Source: Oscillospiraceae bacterium (lineage in GTDB: Bacteria; Bacillota; Clostridia; Oscillospirales; Ruminococcaceae). Taken from it: a DNA stretch of 9,599 nucleotides. Shown in pieces: positions 6,783 to 9,599 of this stretch. Each line of letters starts with the position of its first letter. The first letter of the stretch is position 1. The notes under the pieces were generated by a model that saw nothing but the letters and a program-made list of their open reading frames with translations, ran no database searches and was not told the origin of the DNA. Both the position numbers and the translations under genes were made by a program. The stretch is from the NCBI GenBank assembly GCA_019413245.1, contig DXNX01000085.1:1-9599 (forward strand), given 5' to 3'.

Positions 6783-9395
6783 TTATTTCAGTGCCTGCTT
6801 GAGTTCATACAAAAAGTTCAGCGCTTCCAGCGGAGTCAGCGTTTCCACGTCGATCTGGTGCAGCTTGTCCACCACCTCACTGGGAACAGCGGGATTGTTG
6901 TAGGCCTCCACCGTTTCAAAATCCAGCTGCATGGCCGTGTTGGCACCGGGCGCTGTAGCTTCCAGCTGGCGCAGCACTGCGTGGGCCCGTTTGATAACGG
7001 CATCCGGCAGACCGGCCAGTTTGGCCACCTCAATACCGTAGCTGTCATCTGCCGGACCGGCCACGATGCGCCGCAGGAAGGTAATATCCTCGCCGCGCTT
7101 CTTGACCGCGATGTTGTAGTTCTTGACCCCGAACACATCCTTGTCCATGCTGGTCAGTTCGTGGTAATGGGTGGCAAACAAAGTCTTGCACCCGATATTA
7201 TCGCAGATGTATTCTACCACGGCCCGGGCAATGCTCATGCCGTCAAAGGTCGAAGTGCCGCGGCCGATCTCGTCCAAAATCACCAGGCTGTTCTTGGTGG
7301 CGCTGCGCAGGATCTCGGCCACTTCGGTCATTTCCACCATGAAGGTGGACTGCCCGGCGGCCAGGTCATCCGATGCGCCCACACGGGTAAAGATGGCATC
7401 CACCACGCCCACACGGCATTTGGCTGCCGGGACAAAGCTGCCGATCTGTGCCATCAGGGCGATCAGGGCATTCTGACGCATGTAAGTGGACTTGCCGGCC
7501 ATGTTGGGGCCGGTGATGATGAGCATCCGGTTTTCGCTCTCGTCCAGGGTAGTATCATTGGGCACGAACAGGCTGTTTTTTAGCATCTGTTCAATGACCG
7601 GATGACGGCCTTCCGCAATGTCCAGTACATCGCTGTCATCCACCGTTGGTTTGACGTAATTGTTCTGCACGGCTGCTTCGGCGAAGGATGCCAGTACATC
7701 CAGCTGCGCCACAGCAGTAGCGGTACGCTGGATGCGCAGAAGCTGCGTGGAAATATCGCTGAGCAGTTCAGAGAACAGCTGATGTTCCAGAGCCAACAGA
7801 CGTTCGTTGGCGCCCAGGATCTTGTTTTCCAGTTCTTTCAATTCCGGGGTGATATACCGTTCGCCTGTGGTCAGGGTCTGTTTGCGGGTAAAGGTTTCCG
7901 GCACGCTGCCCACATAGCTGCGGCTGACCTCAATGTAATAGCCGAAGACCTTATTAAAGCCGATCTTCAGCTTGGGGATACCGGTCTGCTGGCGCAAATC
8001 GGCTTCCAGCTGGGAAAGTACACCCTTACCGCCATGCATGATGTCCCGCAGCTCGTCCACTTCGGAGTTGTAGCCTTCCCGGATGGCACCGCCATCCTTG
8101 AGGTTGGCCGGCGGGTCATCTACGAGTGCCCGGCTGACCTTGTCCAGAATATCCTCCAGCGGATCAATGGCTGCCGCCAAGTCATCCAGCAGCTTGGTGC
8201 CCGCTGCAGACGCCTGTTCCTTGACCTGCGGCAGACGCTGACAGGTATCCCCCAGCGCTTTGACTTCCCGGGGCGTCGCAGAGCCATACAGGATACGGGT
8301 GGTCAGGCGCTCAATGTCAAACACATGGGAAAGAGCCTCTTTCAGTTCGGCACGGCCCACGTTGGCATTGTACAGTGCTTCCACGGCATCCAGACGCTCG
8401 TTGATGATTTTGCTGTCCACCAGCGGCTGTTCGATCCAGGAGCGCAGCATCCGTTTGCCCATGGAGGTTTCAGTCTTGTCCAGCACCCACAACAGTGTGC
8501 CTCTCTTTTCCCGGCCACGCATGGTTTCGGTCAGTTCCAGGTTGGCGCGGGTCACAGCGGAAAGGCGCATATACTGGGCGTCGGCGTAATTCTGTACCGC
8601 CTTGATGCGCTCGGTACCGTGTTTCTGGGTTTCATACAGATACCCCAGCAAGGCGCCGAACGCCTGAGGCACAAAGCCGTCGGGCGCAAACCCGCAGCTC
8701 TTGTTCCAGTCCTCGCCAAACTGACGGCTGAGCATACTTTCGATGACAGCTGGCTTGTAGCAGTCGTCCTCCCGCAGTTCCACCAGGGCATTGGTATGCT
8801 GTTTGATGTAGTTGGTCAGGTCTTTCAGGTCCAGAACCGCCGGGTTGATCAGAATTTCACTGGGCATATACCGGCACAGCTCAGTAATGAGCGCACCGCC
8901 CATCTTTTCGCTGTGCAGCTCGGTGGCATAGGCTTCGCCGGTGGAAATATCCGCAAAGCAGATCCCGGCCTTCCAGCCGCCGCGGACCTTTTTGGCATAG
9001 ATGGAACACAGATAGTTGTTCTTGTCCTCGGCCAGCATGCTGCTCTCGATGACCGTGCCGGGCGTGACCACGCGGATGATATCCCGCTTGACCAGACCCT
9101 TGGCCGTAGCCGGGTCTTCCATCTGCTCACAGATGGCAACCTTGTATCCCTTGGCAATCAGACGGGCCACATAAATTTCATAGGAGTGGAAAGGCACCCC
9201 GCACATGGGGGCGCGCTCCTCCTGGCCGCAGGCCTTGCCCGTAAGGGTCAGTTCCAACTCGCGGGAGGCCGTCAGGGCATCGTCATAAAACATCTCATAG
9301 AAATCCCCCACGCGATAAAAGAGGATTTCATTGGGATGCTGTTTCTTGATCTCAAAATACTGCTGCATCATGGGCGATACGCTTTGTCCGGCCAT
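6783..9395 (-). CDS. mutS: DNA mismatch repair protein MutS
   Basis: MutS binds mispaired or unpaired bases and recruits MutL in an ATP-dependent way. The 870-residue protein is a full-length MutS1. The mismatch-reading motif GDFYEMF (30-36) has Phe32 and Glu34 in the F-x-E positions. The connector, lever and clamp regions follow (about 125-580, including FGYYIEV at 484-490). The ABC-type ATPase has Walker A GPNMAGKST (629-637), signature region ASDDLAAGQSTFMVEM (674-689), Walker B LVILDEIGRGTS (704-715; D708, E709) and THYHEL (742-747). Near the end, QLDFE (823-827) sits where other MutS proteins have a beta-clamp motif but lacks the final aromatic residue; LTPLEALNFLYELK (853-866) is the usual C-terminal block. 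The start is ATG at 9395, with AGGAG eight bases upstream. It is preceded by the YlbF-like gene (50-bp gap) and followed by mutL (38 bp). Confidence 0.98.
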   Translation of the reverse strand: MAGQSVSPMMQQYFEIKKQHPNEILFYRVGDFYEMFYDDALTASRELELTLTGKACGQEERAPMCGVPFHSYEIYVARLIAKGYKVAICEQMEDPATAKGLVKRDIIRVVTPGTVIESSMLAEDKNNYLCSIYAKKVRGGWKAGICFADISTGEAYATELHSEKMGGALITELCRYMPSEILINPAVLDLKDLTNYIKQHTNALVELREDDCYKPAVIESMLSRQFGEDWNKSCGFAPDGFVPQAFGALLGYLYETQKHGTERIKAVQNYADAQYMRLSAVTRANLELTETMRGREKRGTLLWVLDKTETSMGKRMLRSWIEQPLVDSKIINERLDAVEALYNANVGRAELKEALSHVFDIERLTTRILYGSATPREVKALGDTCQRLPQVKEQASAAGTKLLDDLAAAIDPLEDILDKVSRALVDDPPANLKDGGAIREGYNSEVDELRDIMHGGKGVLSQLEADLRQQTGIPKLKIGFNKVFGYYIEVSRSYVGSVPETFTRKQTLTTGERYITPELKELENKILGANERLLALEHQLFSELLSDISTQLLRIQRTATAVAQLDVLASFAEAAVQNNYVKPTVDDSDVLDIAEGRHPVIEQMLKNSLFVPNDTTLDESENRMLIITGPNMAGKSTYMRQNALIALMAQIGSFVPAAKCRVGVVDAIFTRVGASDDLAAGQSTFMVEMTEVAEILRSATKNSLVILDEIGRGTSTFDGMSIARAVVEYICDNIGCKTLFATHYHELTSMDKDVFGVKNYNIAVKKRGEDITFLRRIVAGPADDSYGIEVAKLAGLPDAVIKRAHAVLRQLEATAPGANTAMQLDFETVEAYNNPAVPSEVVDKLHQIDVETLTPLEALNFLYELKQALK

Positions 9396-9445
9396 GCTTC
9401 ACACTCCTGCTTCTTTCACTGTACCCGGTTTCTGCTCTGTTTTAT

Positions 9446-9599
9446 TTAGTGGCAGCCGCCGCAAGTGGCGCAGCTGCCGGTGCAGCCGCCTTCGGGCGGG
9501 TTGACGGTCATGGGGTCGCCGCCGTTCATAGCGGTGTTGATGATGGCGTCGATATGGCTGACCAGAGCCTCGCACTCGGATTTCGGAGCGTTGTAGCGC
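9446..9599 (-). CDS. C-terminal end of a YlbF/YmcA-like (Ric family) protein with Cys-rich tail, partial
   Basis: Only the last 50 codons are in the window; the start lies beyond position 9599. The visible part has a helical segment (SECEALVSHIDAIINTAMNG), then a linker, and ends in GGCTGSCATCGGCH, a C-x3-C-x2-C-x2-C pattern right before the stop codon. In B. subtilis ymcA (ricA) lies close upstream of mutS, and its partner YlbF (ricF) has a C-terminal cysteine cluster used for an Fe-S centre in the RicA-RicF-RicT complex, which affects RNase Y activity and development. Position and tail together suggest a YlbF-family regulator. The family core is not visible, so the assignment rests on the tail and on synteny. 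It ends 50 bp before mutS and probably shares its transcript. Confidence 0.65.
   Translation of the reverse strand, partial: RYNAPKSECEALVSHIDAIINTAMNGGDPMTVNPPEGGCTGSCATCGGCH

Noticed and set aside
7602..9449. 615-codon open frame on the plus strand opposite mutS
   Set aside because: It lies wholly antisense to a full-length, motif-complete mutS. Its translation is rich in His, Gln, Gly and Phe with no recognisable domain. Long antisense frames are common opposite GC-biased genes.

Overview
The window holds seven complete genes and one partial gene, all on the minus strand, in a Gram-positive housekeeping layout. Moderately high GC, SepF and DivIVA as division proteins, a YlbF-type protein directly upstream of mutS, and an endonuclease-type MutL together point to a Clostridia-class Firmicute. 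A gut Oscillospiraceae/Ruminococcaceae member near Faecalibacterium, Gemmiger or Subdoligranulum is my best guess, inferred from gene order and protein style rather than a search.

Read in the direction of transcription (high to low coordinates), the first block is genome maintenance and tRNA modification: the cysteine-tailed end of a YlbF/YmcA-like protein (cut by the window edge), mutS, mutL and miaA. Spacings are 50 bp, 38 bp and a 17-bp overlap. MutS recognises mismatches, MutL nicks the DNA, and MiaA prenylates A37 of tRNAs; they look co-transcribed. A single-pass, HlyD-like adaptor protein follows miaA after 18 bp and probably shares its transcript.

A 162-bp gap then carries a near-consensus sigma-A promoter (TTGACA, 17 bp, GATAAT) that reads into the second block: sepF, ylmH and divIVA. 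SepF tethers FtsZ to the membrane, YlmH is an S4-domain RNA-binding protein, and DivIVA is a curvature-sensing coiled-coil scaffold. This is a shortened version of the division cluster seen widely in Gram-positives. Here DivIVA has a long acidic, proline-rich linker and a strongly basic tail.

The first 21 bases are not biological. They match the Nextera/Tn5 mosaic-end sequencing adapter, so the window begins at an untrimmed contig end and whatever follows divIVA is missing. I see no CRISPR array, insertion sequence, phage gene, tRNA or rRNA, and no obviously new system. The points most worth a second look are the transporter-less HlyD-like protein between the two blocks, the DivIVA tail, the strong internal promoter and the Cys-rich tail upstream of mutS.
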